A DNA stretch of 64,000 nt from CAYUNE01 sp964446115 (GCA_964446115.1 CAYUNE010000036.1:1-64000); one strand, 5' to 3'; shown: positions 34,865-44,552, counted from the stretch's first letter. Notes: generated by a model from the sequence alone, not told the origin. Made by a program: numbers and translations.

Positions 34865-35667
34865 TGGAGAGAGAAAAAATACTGGCCGAGATCAGACAGG
34901 ATCGACGGGCCTTTATCAAAAAAGTGGCAAGTGGAACCATTGCCGGTTCTCTGCTGCTGGTTATTCCCGCCGGAGCCTTTGAACTGCCGGAGCAGCTTCC
35001 CGGCATGAAGGAAGAGAAGGGGCCTTTCATCAAGGGAAAAAAATTTGCCTTTATCGTTGACATCACCCGCTGTATCGGCTGCGGATCATGCTGCGTCGCC
35101 GATAAGAACGAGTACAACGTCCCTGACGGCAACTACCGGACCTGGGTGGAACGTTACATCATCGACGACCATGACAATGTCTATGTGGATTCCCCCAACG
35201 GCGGTCTTGACGGCTATACTAAACCGCGGGAGGACCTGCCCCATCCGGTCCGCGACACCTTTTTCGTTCCCAAGCTCTGCAACATGTGCGAGAAACCCTC
35301 CTGTGTGCAGGTCTGCCCTGTGGGTGCCACCTTCCAGACCGAGGACGGCTTCGTTCTCATCGACAAAAAAAGGTGCGTCGGTTGCGCCTACTGTATTCAG
35401 GCCTGTCCTTATTCGGTGCGCTTTCTCAACCCGGTTACCAAGACCGCGGACAAGTGCACCTGGTGCTACCACCGTGTACGGAAGGGATTGCTGCCGGCCT
35501 GTGTCAATGTCTGTCCGGTACAGGCCAGAAAGTTCGGTGACCTCAACGACAAGAACTCCGAGGTCTACAAAATTATGCATGAGCCCCACGTTATTTCCAT
35601 TCTCAAACCGGACATGGGCAACAAGCCATCACTGCATTATCTCGGCTTACGAAGGGAGGTGGTCTAA
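34864..35667 (+). CDS. NrfC-like four-cluster iron-sulfur protein
   Basis: The 267-residue protein has a Tat-like signal (DRRAFIKKV) and four cysteine groups for [4Fe-4S] clusters: CIGCGSCC, CNMCEKPSCVQVCP, CVGCAYCIQACP, and CTWCYHRV with CVNVCP. It is the electron-transfer subunit that normally sits on an NrfD/PsrC-type membrane protein, encoded next with a one-base overlap. It is in the same transcript as the tetraheme cytochrome. Confidence 0.92.
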   Translation: MEREKILAEIRQDRRAFIKKVASGTIAGSLLLVIPAGAFELPEQLPGMKEEKGPFIKGKKFAFIVDITRCIGCGSCCVADKNEYNVPDGNYRTWVERYIIDDHDNVYVDSPNGGLDGYTKPREDLPHPVRDTFFVPKLCNMCEKPSCVQVCPVGATFQTEDGFVLIDKKRCVGCAYCIQACPYSVRFLNPVTKTADKCTWCYHRVRKGLLPACVNVCPVQARKFGDLNDKNSEVYKIMHEPHVISILKPDMGNKPSLHYLGLRREVV

Positions 35668-36857
35668 TGAGTCCCCTGCATGGCGGTGCAGCCGCATTGA
35701 CAAATTACGTTTTTCCCAACGATCTGCACGTTCACTGGAGCCTGATGATCGTTCTCTATCCTTATATCACCGGTATCGTGGCCGGAGCGTTTATCGTCAG
35801 CTCCCTGTATCATGTCTTTCACGTCAAAACCCTGCAACCCATTTCCCGTTTCGCCCTGCTGTTTGCGCTGGCATTTCTGATCTGCGCCACCTGGCCGCTG
35901 CTTAACCATCTCGGCCATCCGGAACGGGCCATGAGTATGATGCTGACCCCGAATCCCACCTCGGCAATGGCCGGTTTCGGCTACATCTATTCGGCCTACA
36001 TGGTGGTGTTGATTCTGGAAATTCTCTTCATCTACCGGGGCACCCTGGTGGAGCTGAAGCAGAAGTCCCGCGGCTTTATGCGCTTTCTCTACGGCATTCT
36101 GACCATGGGCAGCGACAACATCGGCGCCCGCGCCATGAAACTGGATCACAAGATCATCAGTTTTCTCGCCGGAATCGGTATTCCCATGGCCTGCGTGCTG
36201 CACGGGTACGTCGGTTTCATTTTCGGCGGTGTCAAGGCAAATCCCCTCTGGGCCACGCCACTCATGCCGCTGATCTTCCTGCTTTCCGCCTGTGTCTCCG
36301 GGATCGCCGGTATCATCCTGACTTACTTCGTGATCAAGACGATCCGGCGGGAAGAGGTTGATATGGACTGTGTGCGCACCTGTATCAAATTTCTCTGGGG
36401 ATTTTTTATCCTTGACTTTGTCTTCGAGATGCTTGAGGTGTTCACCCACTTCTATATGTCGACCCATCACTGGCACGTGCTGGAATCACTGCTCTGGGGT
36501 CCGCTCTATCAGTCCTACTGGGTCTATCAGGTAATGATCTTCTCGGTTATTCCCTTTTTCCTGCTCGGCTTTCTCAGCCTCATCCGTTTCAGTGACGGTA
36601 TTGTCAAGTTTTTCGCTCCCATTGTTTCACTGATGATTCTCATTCAGGTACTGCTCATGCGCTGGAACGTTGTCATCGGCGGACAGCTCATGTCGAAAAG
36701 TGAACGCGGCAGCGTCGCATTTCACCCGGAATGGCTTGAAAAAGAGGGAATTCTCGCTGCCGTCATCATTATGGTGGCGCCGATAATCATTCTTTATATT
36801 CTCGGTAAAATCTTTCCCTTCTGGCAGGAAAAACGTGCCGGTCACACTGCGGCATAA
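35667..36857 (+). CDS. NrfD/PsrC-family membrane quinol oxidoreductase subunit
   Basis: The 396-residue protein has about ten membrane helices in the NrfD fold, including HLGHPERA, a typical PsrC/NrfD segment near the quinone pocket. It would exchange electrons with menaquinol and pass them through the NrfC-like clusters. Start and stop overlap its neighbour by one base, so the first three genes are tightly coupled. The octaheme gene follows after a 157-base leader. Confidence 0.92.
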   Translation: MSPLHGGAAALTNYVFPNDLHVHWSLMIVLYPYITGIVAGAFIVSSLYHVFHVKTLQPISRFALLFALAFLICATWPLLNHLGHPERAMSMMLTPNPTSAMAGFGYIYSAYMVVLILEILFIYRGTLVELKQKSRGFMRFLYGILTMGSDNIGARAMKLDHKIISFLAGIGIPMACVLHGYVGFIFGGVKANPLWATPLMPLIFLLSACVSGIAGIILTYFVIKTIRREEVDMDCVRTCIKFLWGFFILDFVFEMLEVFTHFYMSTHHWHVLESLLWGPLYQSYWVYQVMIFSVIPFFLLGFLSLIRFSDGIVKFFAPIVSLMILIQVLLMRWNVVIGGQLMSKSERGSVAFHPEWLEKEGILAAVIIMVAPIIILYILGKIFPFWQEKRAGHTAA

Positions 36858-37014
36858 AATTCCATCCGGAGTAAGGCAAAAAAAGATCAAACAACAAAAG
36901 GAGGTAACCAACAGAAAAAAGGAGGTGTAAAAACGAAGTTGTGAGGTAGTGGGTGTGTCGGGAAACCCCGGCGCACAGATAGTAGTGCCAAAGTACAAAA
37001 CAGGAGGATAGCAT
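36858..37014 (+). other. Leader of the octaheme gene with repeated ribosome-binding motifs
   Basis: Two strong AAAGGAGGT motifs (about 36898 and 36918) have no usable start codon at proper spacing. An imperfect hairpin (TGTG-CGGG with CCCG-CACA) follows at about 36953-36977. The true site CAGGAGG precedes the ATG at 37015. A 20-codon GTG frame at 36949-37011 ending just before the gene is possible but poorly supported. The layout suggests translation or stability control of the octaheme enzyme. Confidence 0.35.
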
Positions 37015-38601
37015 ATGCAACTTTGGAAAAAAACGGCATTTGTGCTGGTGGGCGGTATCTTCATCGCCGGCTCCGCCTTTGCCACCACCGAGAAGTCGAA
37101 GAACGCCTCGGATCCGGCAATCAAGGAAATGAATGTCAAGTGTGTCAACTGTCACTTAAAGGAGAACTTCTCACTGGTTCAGCAGTGGAAGAACTCTCCC
37201 CATGCGGCTGCCCAGGACGGACAGATTGCCTGTTACAACTGCCATGCCGCCGAAAAGGGTGATATCGGCTCCTACGAGCATGAAGGCGCCCTGATCAAAA
37301 CCATCATGTCACCGAAAGACTGTGCTTTCTGTCATGAAAAGGAAGCAAAGGAAATGGCTCCTTCCCATCACGCTTCCGCCGGCCAGATCATGGCTTCCCT
37401 GGATAACGTTGTCGGTGAAGTTATCTGCTCCATGGAAGACAAGGCCGATGCCGTCAATGGTTGCTGGCAGTGTCACGGCTCCATTGTCAAAATCATGAAA
37501 GACAAGGACGGCAAGCCGCTCAAGAACGAGTTCAAGGCAGTCATGCTTGATCCTTCTACCTGGCCCAACAGCGGTATTGGTCGTCTGAACCCGGATGGAA
37601 CCAAGGGTGCCTGTAACGCCTGTCACAGCAAGCATTCCTTCCGTTCTTCCACCGCCCGTCAGCCTGAAAACTGCGGGAAGTGTCATCTGGGCCCGGATCA
37701 TCCACAGATGGAGATCTACAACGAGTCCAAGCACGGTATCGCCTACTACTCTTCTGTTCGCGAGAAGGGCATGAACGGCATGAACATCCTCAAGGCCGGC
37801 AAGTGGGTTCTCGGCAAGGATTACTATTCCGCTCCCACCTGCTCCACCTGCCATATGGGCGCCACCGTCAAGTCCGATGGCGGCATCACCGAAAATACTC
37901 ATAACGTCGGTGACCGTATCTCCTGGACCCTGCGTCCCAAAGTTTCTTCCAAACTCAACCGTGTCGTCTTTGAAGATGGTACCCAGAAGGATATCCCGGG
38001 TGAAGTACCTCCCCAGGTGGGCGCCAACGTCAAGTTCAAAGAGTTCAAGCTGGTTGACGGCAAATGGAAGAAAGTTCCGGTGGAGAAAGAGGCCGTCAAG
38101 GTTGTCAGCTGGGAAGATCGTCGGAACAACATGAAGATCACCTGCAAGCAGTGTCATGGTCAGCAGCAGGTTGAAAACTTCTACAAGCAGTTCGATTCCC
38201 TGGTCGTCACCTACAATGAAAAATTCGCCAAACCGACCAAGAAGCTCTACGGCATGGCCAAGAAGGACGGACTGATCCACGGTTCCACCTTCCACACCGA
38301 GCTGGGCTGGTACTGGTGGGAACTCTGGCATCATGAAGGACGCCGCGCCCGTCACGGCGCCGCCATGCAGGGTCCCGACTACACCCACTGGCACGGTCTC
38401 TATGACGTTGCTCACAACTTCTACTTCAAGTTCATCCCGGAACTCATGCATCTGGCTGAGAAGAAGGGCATGACCGACAAGTACAAGAAGGAAATCGAAG
38501 CTATTCTGGCCAAGCCCGAACATGCCTGGTACAAGAAAGGCTTTGGTGAGGATGTCATGCAGGCCATCAAGGCTGAGCAGAAAGAGCGTTATAAGCAATA
38601 A
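37015..38601 (+). CDS. Octaheme cytochrome c of the hydroxylamine oxidoreductase family
   Basis: The 528-residue exported protein has a Sec signal and exactly eight CxxCH motifs: CVNCH, CYNCH, CAFCH, CWQCH, CNACH, CGKCH, CSTCH and CKQCH. The C-terminal HGAAMQGPDYTHWHG segment is typical of HAO-family enzymes. In anaerobes with NrfCD-type partners such enzymes are thought to work reductively, on nitrite or hydroxylamine to ammonium. Whether the HAO cross-linking tyrosine is present cannot be settled without an alignment. It probably is the catalytic subunit of this operon. Confidence 0.88.
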   Translation: MQLWKKTAFVLVGGIFIAGSAFATTEKSKNASDPAIKEMNVKCVNCHLKENFSLVQQWKNSPHAAAQDGQIACYNCHAAEKGDIGSYEHEGALIKTIMSPKDCAFCHEKEAKEMAPSHHASAGQIMASLDNVVGEVICSMEDKADAVNGCWQCHGSIVKIMKDKDGKPLKNEFKAVMLDPSTWPNSGIGRLNPDGTKGACNACHSKHSFRSSTARQPENCGKCHLGPDHPQMEIYNESKHGIAYYSSVREKGMNGMNILKAGKWVLGKDYYSAPTCSTCHMGATVKSDGGITENTHNVGDRISWTLRPKVSSKLNRVVFEDGTQKDIPGEVPPQVGANVKFKEFKLVDGKWKKVPVEKEAVKVVSWEDRRNNMKITCKQCHGQQQVENFYKQFDSLVVTYNEKFAKPTKKLYGMAKKDGLIHGSTFHTELGWYWWELWHHEGRRARHGAAMQGPDYTHWHGLYDVAHNFYFKFIPELMHLAEKKGMTDKYKKEIEAILAKPEHAWYKKGFGEDVMQAIKAEQKERYKQ

Positions 38602-38654
38602 TCAGCTCAACTAAGCATATCAAAAATACATTCCGTATTTGATTGCTCAATCCC

Positions 38655-38704
38655 ATACCGCCCTGGAATCCCGAAACAACATGGAGTCCGGGGCGGTATT
38701 TTTA
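38655..38704 (+). terminator. Rho-independent terminator of the octaheme operon
   Basis: A 17-bp stem with two mismatches (ATACCGCCC at 38655 onward pairing with GGGCGGTAT ending at 38699) is followed by a T-rich run. It sits 54 bases after the octaheme stop, just before the next gene's ribosome site. Confidence 0.85.
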
Positions 38705-38715
38705 TGGAGCGTCCC

Positions 38716-39357
38716 ATGAAAACCTCAAGGTATTTCACCATTCCCATTTCCCCCCTGCTGCTGGCGTTACTGCTCTCTTGGGTGAGCTTGTTCTCCGATG
38801 TGTCCGGCAGCTGTGCCGCAACGTCCAAATCCCGTCCCATCGACGTGCTGGCCTCCCAGGTCGCCGCCTTAAAACTGGGCATGGACGGCTATTATATCGG
38901 TAGAATTCTCACCGATAAGCAAAAACAAACCGCTGCAAAATTCCCCGTCGACAAGGCCTATGCAGGCACCTACAAGTTCCAGGATCACGATGTGTTCGTT
39001 GTGGCTTCCAAAAAATCAGACATGATTCTTGCCGTGTATCAACGCAAGGAAAACGGCACCCGCGATGACTTAAAAAAAATCGTTGGGCGTCTCATGCTGG
39101 AATTCGAGGAACCGACCACCATGGCCCATGACCAGATCATTTACTGGGCCTATAACAAGGATGGAAAAATCTCCCAGGAACTCTATGATGCCGCAAAGCA
39201 GAGCGGACAGCTGGACATTCTTGCAACAGTCAAATTCAAATCCAACATCACCAGCCTGGACAATGTCCCCGAAGATAAGGTGACCGCCACTCTTTATGTC
39301 ATCATCACCTCAGAACCTCTGGTACAGGCCTTTATGAACAAGGCCGAGGACCACTGA
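38716..39357 (+). CDS. Exported protein of unknown function
   Basis: The 213-residue protein starts at the ATG at 38716 behind GGAG; an ATG four codons earlier is part of the terminator region. A Sec signal ends near GSCAA. The mature part is alpha/beta in character, with no cysteines after the signal and no recognised motif. It follows the octaheme operon terminator immediately, so it may be expressed by read-through. I do not recognise the family. Confidence 0.6.
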   Translation: MKTSRYFTIPISPLLLALLLSWVSLFSDVSGSCAATSKSRPIDVLASQVAALKLGMDGYYIGRILTDKQKQTAAKFPVDKAYAGTYKFQDHDVFVVASKKSDMILAVYQRKENGTRDDLKKIVGRLMLEFEEPTTMAHDQIIYWAYNKDGKISQELYDAAKQSGQLDILATVKFKSNITSLDNVPEDKVTATLYVIITSEPLVQAFMNKAEDH

Positions 39358-39502
39358 GCCGAAGAGATGGTATTAATTTTTGAACCGTATAAAAATTTGA
39401 ACTTGCATAATTGGAGATGAACCACTATATTGAGGGTAGATAGTTAGTTTATATCAGGAAGAAAACTCTTTACTCCTGATCCCGACGGGAGGAGAAGACG
39501 CC

Positions 39503-40234
39503 ATGAAACGCCTGATCATCACCCTGAGTATCTCACTGGGGACTCTCTTTTTTGCCCAGACCCTCTGTCCGGTTTCGGCCCCGGCCCGGAATCTTCACGT
39601 CAACTCCTTTGAACTCAGCCCTGCAAAGAACGAACTGGGAGTCTACGAGCGTTATCTCAACGCCTCGATCCTGGAAGGAATCAAGTCTGAGCTGATCGCC
39701 GACAAGACCATGCAGGTCAAACTGATCTTGCCCGGTCTCGGCAGTGCCAGGACAGCTGCCGGCAGCTGGCTCAATAAAGACTATCTCTCCTTTTCCTATG
39801 AAAACAACGCCGGGCCGTTTACATTTTCCGCCGGGTATGTGTACCTGGCAGCGATTGACGAAAATCTCGGCCTGGATGATCTTGCCGCCCTGGGATACCG
39901 GGAATACAAAACCTACGGATCCTCGCCGGACTGGTATCTGGCCGTTGATCTCTCCAATTCGATTCTGCTCAGCGACGAGGTCAAGCTGGGATTCGATGCT
40001 CAGATATCCTATCTCATCGATACCTTTGGCGAACAGGATAGGAAAAAGGTATCCATGTTTCTCAACTTGCCCATCACCTTGAATGACCGTGTTACCATCT
40101 CGCCTAATTTTCAATACAGTCTTGATCTGACCGATCGCTCCGAAGAAAACCGGTCACCGGCTGCCGACACCGCAACTGAAAAAAACGGTAAACGGGATTT
40201 TTATGGCGGAGTCTCCATCTCCTTTGCCTATTGA
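39503..40234 (+). CDS. Probable outer-membrane beta-barrel protein
   Basis: The 243-residue protein has a Sec signal. The mature sequence alternates polar and hydrophobic residues in short strands (for example YLSFSYENNAGPFTFSAGYVYLA). It ends in an aromatic residue (SISFAY), a usual mark of BamA-assembled barrels. Length suggests 8-10 strands. The ribosome site GGGAGGAG is strong. The 400 bases downstream hold a divergent copy of the dispersed repeat. Confidence 0.6.
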   Translation: MKRLIITLSISLGTLFFAQTLCPVSAPARNLHVNSFELSPAKNELGVYERYLNASILEGIKSELIADKTMQVKLILPGLGSARTAAGSWLNKDYLSFSYENNAGPFTFSAGYVYLAAIDENLGLDDLAALGYREYKTYGSSPDWYLAVDLSNSILLSDEVKLGFDAQISYLIDTFGEQDRKKVSMFLNLPITLNDRVTISPNFQYSLDLTDRSEENRSPAADTATEKNGKRDFYGGVSISFAY

Positions 40235-40450
40235 AGGTCTTTCCTGCTTCTCTGAAACCATCCTTCTCCTTATCATTCCCCGCGGTTTTCTCTTCCGGCC
40301 CTAAAAAATCGTTTTCCGGGTGAGATTTCCGACCGATCCGGCTTTTTTCTTTTTAATTTTCCTCTCAATGGCTTTATAGTGTAAGCATGTTTCACCGTAA
40401 TCCATGGTCCCGTCCTCCGGGAAACGGGTTAACGGCCAACCTAATCAATG

Positions 40451-40600
40451 TACACGTACACAGGGTTCGCAACACTATACCGGATCATACTTTGAGTTTT
40501 TCGCCGACCACAGGAACCGCATATTGGTCCGCTCTTTCCTGCCTGCTCCGAACCTTTACCGGCAGGAAAGAGCGGACGAGAATGCAGTGCCTGTGATCAA
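40451..40600 (+). repeat. Dispersed palindromic repeat, divergent copy with a different hairpin core
   Basis: The flanks match the family in order and spacing (ACACAGGG, GATCATACTT, CCACAGGAACCGCAT on the left; AATGCAGTGCCTGTGATCAA on the right). The core is unrelated in sequence to that of 48921: perfect 17-base arms (40527-40543 and 40561-40577) around a 17-base loop. It lies between the barrel protein and the hybrid kinase, close to the kinase start. Confidence 0.7.
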
Positions 40601-40636
40601 AGACGACTTTCCACAGTCAACAGCACTCAGGAGAAG

Positions 40637-43354
40637 ATGTCGAAGACCAAACTGAGTAACTACCTTCCCTTGCAGGCCCTGTTTCTGCTCTTTGCCGGCT
40701 GGAGTATCCTGCTGGCCGGCCTGCTCTACTGGAATATTCTCAACCTCAAGGAAACCGCAATCCTTTTTGCCAAACATGACGCGAGGATGTCGTGGGAGCA
40801 GGATACGCTCTACCGGCTGTGGGGAGCCATGCGCGGTGGCGTATACGCCCCCATGAACGAGGATACCCCGCCCAACCCGCACCTCAATGTTCCCAACCGT
40901 GATGTCGTCATTGCCGGTAAAAAATACACCTTGATCAACCCCGCCTATATGACCCGTCAGGTCTACGAACTGGCCGCAGACAGACGGGAGGTGAAGGGTC
41001 ACATCACCAGTCTTAATCCCCTCCGGCCGCAAAATGCCGCCGATCCGTGGGAAACCGAGGCATTGCACGCCTTTGAAAGGGGTATTCCGGAATACTCGGA
41101 ACTACTGACCGTAGGAGGGAAACCCCAGCTTCGACTGATGAAACCCTTCATTGTTCAAGAGCCCTGCCTGCGGTGTCATGCCGACCAGGGATACAAGCTG
41201 GGCGATGTCCGGGGCGGCATCAGCATCACCATTCCCATGGAGCGGTACTTTGCCTCCTACAAAAAAAATGCGGCCAAACTCTACATCGCCTACTTCCTTA
41301 TCTGGCTGACAGGGTCCGCCATCATTTTCCGGGCCAATGCGGTTCTCAAGAAAACCGTTGGGCAACTGCGTCGCAGTGAAAACCATGCCAAGTCCATGCT
41401 TAAAAATCTGGATGAGGCAGGGTTCGGGTTCTATTCTGTGGATAAAAATCACCGTATCCTCCACATGAATAAAACCATGCGCACCTGGTTCGATGCCCGG
41501 GCCGGGTCCACCTGTTACAAATCCATGCATGGTCGTGACGAACCCTGTTCGGTCTGCTACCTGGATGAGGTGATCACCAAGGGCCGCACCGTCCATTACG
41601 AGCTGCCGGTGGGCAACAGATTCTTCGATGTCATCAGTATGCCGCTGGTCCGCTACGACGGAACCGTGGTCAAAATGGAGATCCGCCTTGATATCACCTC
41701 CCGTAAACACTACGAGGACAACCAGCGCAAGGCCAGGAAGAATGCGGAAGCGGCCACCGCGGCCAAATCGGAATTTCTCGCCAACATGAGCCATGATATC
41801 CGTACCCCGCTCAACGGGATCATCGGCATGTTGCGCCTGATGCTGGAACAGGATCTGGACGAGGAACAACGCAGTTACCTCAAGTCGGCAAAGACCTCGG
41901 CGGATTTCCTTTACGGCCTGCTCAACAACATCCTTGATATATCCAAGATCGATGCCAACCAATTGGTGCTTGATGAACATCCCTTTGGGCCCGCCGCACT
42001 GCTGGTGGATGTGCAATCTCTCTTCACCTTCACGGCCACGGAAAAAGACCTGAAGCTGAAGGTGGTGACCGATGAAAATATTCCCGCGGTCCTGCGGGGT
42101 GATTCGCTGCGGCTCAGGCAGGTTTTGATGAACCTGGTGGGTAATGCCATCAAATTCACCGACCAGGGGACCATTACCATCCGGGCGAATCTGAAATCTT
42201 TTCAGGGGTCCACCGCCACCCTGCTCTTTGCGGTGGAAGACGAGGGGATCGGTATTTCTCCGGAAAAGCAGAAGGTCATCTTCGAATCCTTTTCCCAGGC
42301 CGATTCATCCACAACCAGGAAGTATGGGGGATCAGGCCTGGGGCTGGCCATCTGCCGGCGCCTGGTCGCCATGATGGGTGGCAGGATCTGGGTTGAAAGC
42401 GAAGAGGGACGCGGCAGTATCTTTTCATTCACCGCCAGGTTTGCCGTCGGCTCCCTGGACGAGTTGACCCATCCGGGTGTCGGCACCAGCATGGATCTCA
42501 TCGCCAATCGGCCATTTTCCATTCTTCTGGTGGAGGACAACGCCCTTAACCGTGACGTCGCCCGCTTGACCCTTGAAAAAGCCGGCTGCACGGTCCACAC
42601 CGTCAACGACGGAATCGAAGCCCTGGAGGCTTTGGCCGATACAACGGACAAATTCGACGTCATCCTTATGGATGTGCAGATGCCGCGGATGGACGGATTG
42701 ACAACCGCCCGCTTTATCCGTTCATGTGAACAGGGGGTGGTTCCGGCCTCCGATGAATGGGAGCTGTTGCTCAGCCGCTTAACCGAAAAAATCCAGAACA
42801 CCCGTACACCCATCGTCGCTCTCACCGCCAATGCCATGAACGAGGACCGGATCAGATGCCTCAGGGCCGGCATGGATGACTACCTGAGCAAGCCGTTCCA
42901 GCCCGGTCAGGTATTTGCCACTCTGCAACGCGCCACCGGTTTCCGCACATCGGAAAGCAGCGAGACCGTAAACGGCCGGGAGTCGAAAAATTATGAAGAC
43001 AAAAAGCCCCGCAAGCAGGCATCCGACGTTGTTGCCCGCGTCGTGACCTACCTGGAAGAAACCTACAACTTCAATGACGAGCAGATATCCGACATGCTGG
43101 GGGCAACCCGGGAGAGTCTGGCCGGGAATCTTGAAAAAGCCGTAAAAGCCATGGGAAAAGGTGATGGGCCTGCCCTGGCCGCATCAATACACGCCATCAA
43201 GGGAACCCTGCTGAACCTGGGGCTGGCGGAGTGGTCTGAAAATGCGCTGAAAATCGAGGTGGCCGCAAGAGAGAACCGTCCAAAACAGGTTGACGGCCTT
43301 TTCCGGGCGCTGCGCCGCGACATTGAAAACCATCTCCTCACTCTTCGCAACTAA
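40637..43354 (+). CDS. Hybrid sensor histidine kinase with heme-motif (DUF3365) sensor domain
   Basis: The 905-residue protein has a membrane segment at 10-35, then a periplasmic DUF3365/Tll0287-like domain with one CLRCH c-type heme motif (about residue 178). A second membrane segment (about 212-235) is followed by a PAS-like region, a HisKA domain (MSHDIRTPLNG, His about 386), HATPase (NAIKF, GSGLGL), a receiver (Asp in ILMDVQMP, about 678) and a C-terminal Hpt domain (IHAIKGTLLNLG, about 850). It probably senses a redox or gaseous ligand through heme. No cognate regulator is adjacent. Confidence 0.9.
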   Translation: MSKTKLSNYLPLQALFLLFAGWSILLAGLLYWNILNLKETAILFAKHDARMSWEQDTLYRLWGAMRGGVYAPMNEDTPPNPHLNVPNRDVVIAGKKYTLINPAYMTRQVYELAADRREVKGHITSLNPLRPQNAADPWETEALHAFERGIPEYSELLTVGGKPQLRLMKPFIVQEPCLRCHADQGYKLGDVRGGISITIPMERYFASYKKNAAKLYIAYFLIWLTGSAIIFRANAVLKKTVGQLRRSENHAKSMLKNLDEAGFGFYSVDKNHRILHMNKTMRTWFDARAGSTCYKSMHGRDEPCSVCYLDEVITKGRTVHYELPVGNRFFDVISMPLVRYDGTVVKMEIRLDITSRKHYEDNQRKARKNAEAATAAKSEFLANMSHDIRTPLNGIIGMLRLMLEQDLDEEQRSYLKSAKTSADFLYGLLNNILDISKIDANQLVLDEHPFGPAALLVDVQSLFTFTATEKDLKLKVVTDENIPAVLRGDSLRLRQVLMNLVGNAIKFTDQGTITIRANLKSFQGSTATLLFAVEDEGIGISPEKQKVIFESFSQADSSTTRKYGGSGLGLAICRRLVAMMGGRIWVESEEGRGSIFSFTARFAVGSLDELTHPGVGTSMDLIANRPFSILLVEDNALNRDVARLTLEKAGCTVHTVNDGIEALEALADTTDKFDVILMDVQMPRMDGLTTARFIRSCEQGVVPASDEWELLLSRLTEKIQNTRTPIVALTANAMNEDRIRCLRAGMDDYLSKPFQPGQVFATLQRATGFRTSESSETVNGRESKNYEDKKPRKQASDVVARVVTYLEETYNFNDEQISDMLGATRESLAGNLEKAVKAMGKGDGPALAASIHAIKGTLLNLGLAEWSENALKIEVAARENRPKQVDGLFRALRRDIENHLLTLRN

Positions 43355-43369
43355 CGGAATAATAACATA

Positions 43370-43397
43370 GCATAGGGTTACACACCCTGTGATCACC
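43370..43397 (-). repeat. Dispersed palindromic repeat, short partial copy
   Basis: Read in reverse it gives GGTGATCACAGGG then TGTAACCCTATGC, matching the family's left flank. It separates the convergent kinase and alr genes and contributes the TGA stop codon of alr (43393-43395). Confidence 0.55.
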
Positions 43398-44535
43398 TAC
43401 CCCCTCCGTCGTCAGCGGGAAAAACAAGGCGCGGCACCCGCTCGGCAATGGCTGTAACCACTTCATAGTTGATTGTTCCCTGGCGGGACGCCAGTTCATC
43501 GGCGCTGATCTCCTCTCCTGCCTGCCGTCCGATGAGAACAACTTCGTCACCGATTCCGACCCTGCCCTGCAGTGCGGTAACATCGATGAGGCACTGGTCC
43601 ATGGTAATTCTACCCACCTGGGGACAGCGCCGCCCCCCGACAAGCACGGTAAGCTTTCCGGAAAGATTCCGACACAGCCCGTCTCCGTAGCCCACCGGGA
43701 TGGTGGCAATATGAGAAGAGCGCTTGGTATGATAAATATGACCGTAACTCAAACCCGTCCCCGGTGGAACGGTTTTTAAAAACGTAACGCGCGTTTTCCA
43801 CTCCAGTACCGGTCGCAACTCCTTTACCAGGGGGTTGGCAATTGCGGCCGAGGGCGCCAGACCATAGATGGCGATACCGGGTCGCACCGCGCTGAAAAGG
43901 GATTCCGGCAGGTCGAAGATCGCCGCACTGTTGGCCATGTGAACAGAGGTGATTCCAAAGGAGCCTGCGGTTTCGACCACCTTGTTGAAGCGGTTGATCT
44001 GTTCGCGGGCCGACTCTTTCTCAGCCTGGTCGGCTGAGGCGAAATGACTCATAACTCCGTTGATCCGCAACGCCGGAAAGGAGCGCGACCATTCCAGAAA
44101 GGGACCGATCTCGTGGGGCCGGATACCGCAGCGCCCCATGCCCGTATCCACCTTGAGATGGACAAACACTCTTTTCCGCCGCCGGTCACCTTCCCTGGCC
44201 AGGGCCTCAGCCATCTCCCTGGTGCAGACACATGCCTCACATCCAAGGGAGACAATGGCCGGGGCATGCTCAGGGAGCATCGCCGACAACAGAATCACCC
44301 TGGCATCCGGCACCGCCTTGAAAAGACGCATGGCTTCGTCGATATCGGCAACGCAGAGAGTGGTAATTCCGGATTCCGCCAGACGGTGAGCGATGATCTC
44401 AAGTCCATGGCCGTAAGCATTGGCCTTGACGGCAGGCCACAGGGGTCGGTTGGCGGCAGCTCTTTTCAACAGGCGCAGATTGTGGTCCAGCCGGTCAAGA
44501 TGCAGATAAACCCTGGTGTGATGAAGCGGCCTCAT
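43393..44535 (-). CDS. alr: Alanine racemase
   Basis: The 380-residue PLP enzyme converts L- and D-alanine for peptidoglycan. The PLP lysine lies in PAVKANAYGHG (about residue 37) and the C-terminal region has VGRITMDQCLIDVT. Length is normal. The last residues (DGGGR) and the stop border a fragment of the dispersed repeat, so the C-terminus may have been set by repeat insertion. No clear Shine-Dalgarno precedes the ATG. Confidence 0.96.
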   Translation of the reverse strand: MRPLHHTRVYLHLDRLDHNLRLLKRAAANRPLWPAVKANAYGHGLEIIAHRLAESGITTLCVADIDEAMRLFKAVPDARVILLSAMLPEHAPAIVSLGCEACVCTREMAEALAREGDRRRKRVFVHLKVDTGMGRCGIRPHEIGPFLEWSRSFPALRINGVMSHFASADQAEKESAREQINRFNKVVETAGSFGITSVHMANSAAIFDLPESLFSAVRPGIAIYGLAPSAAIANPLVKELRPVLEWKTRVTFLKTVPPGTGLSYGHIYHTKRSSHIATIPVGYGDGLCRNLSGKLTVLVGGRRCPQVGRITMDQCLIDVTALQGRVGIGDEVVLIGRQAGEEISADELASRQGTINYEVVTAIAERVPRLVFPADDGGGR

Positions 44536-44552
44536 CCGGAGGAAGGGAAAAT

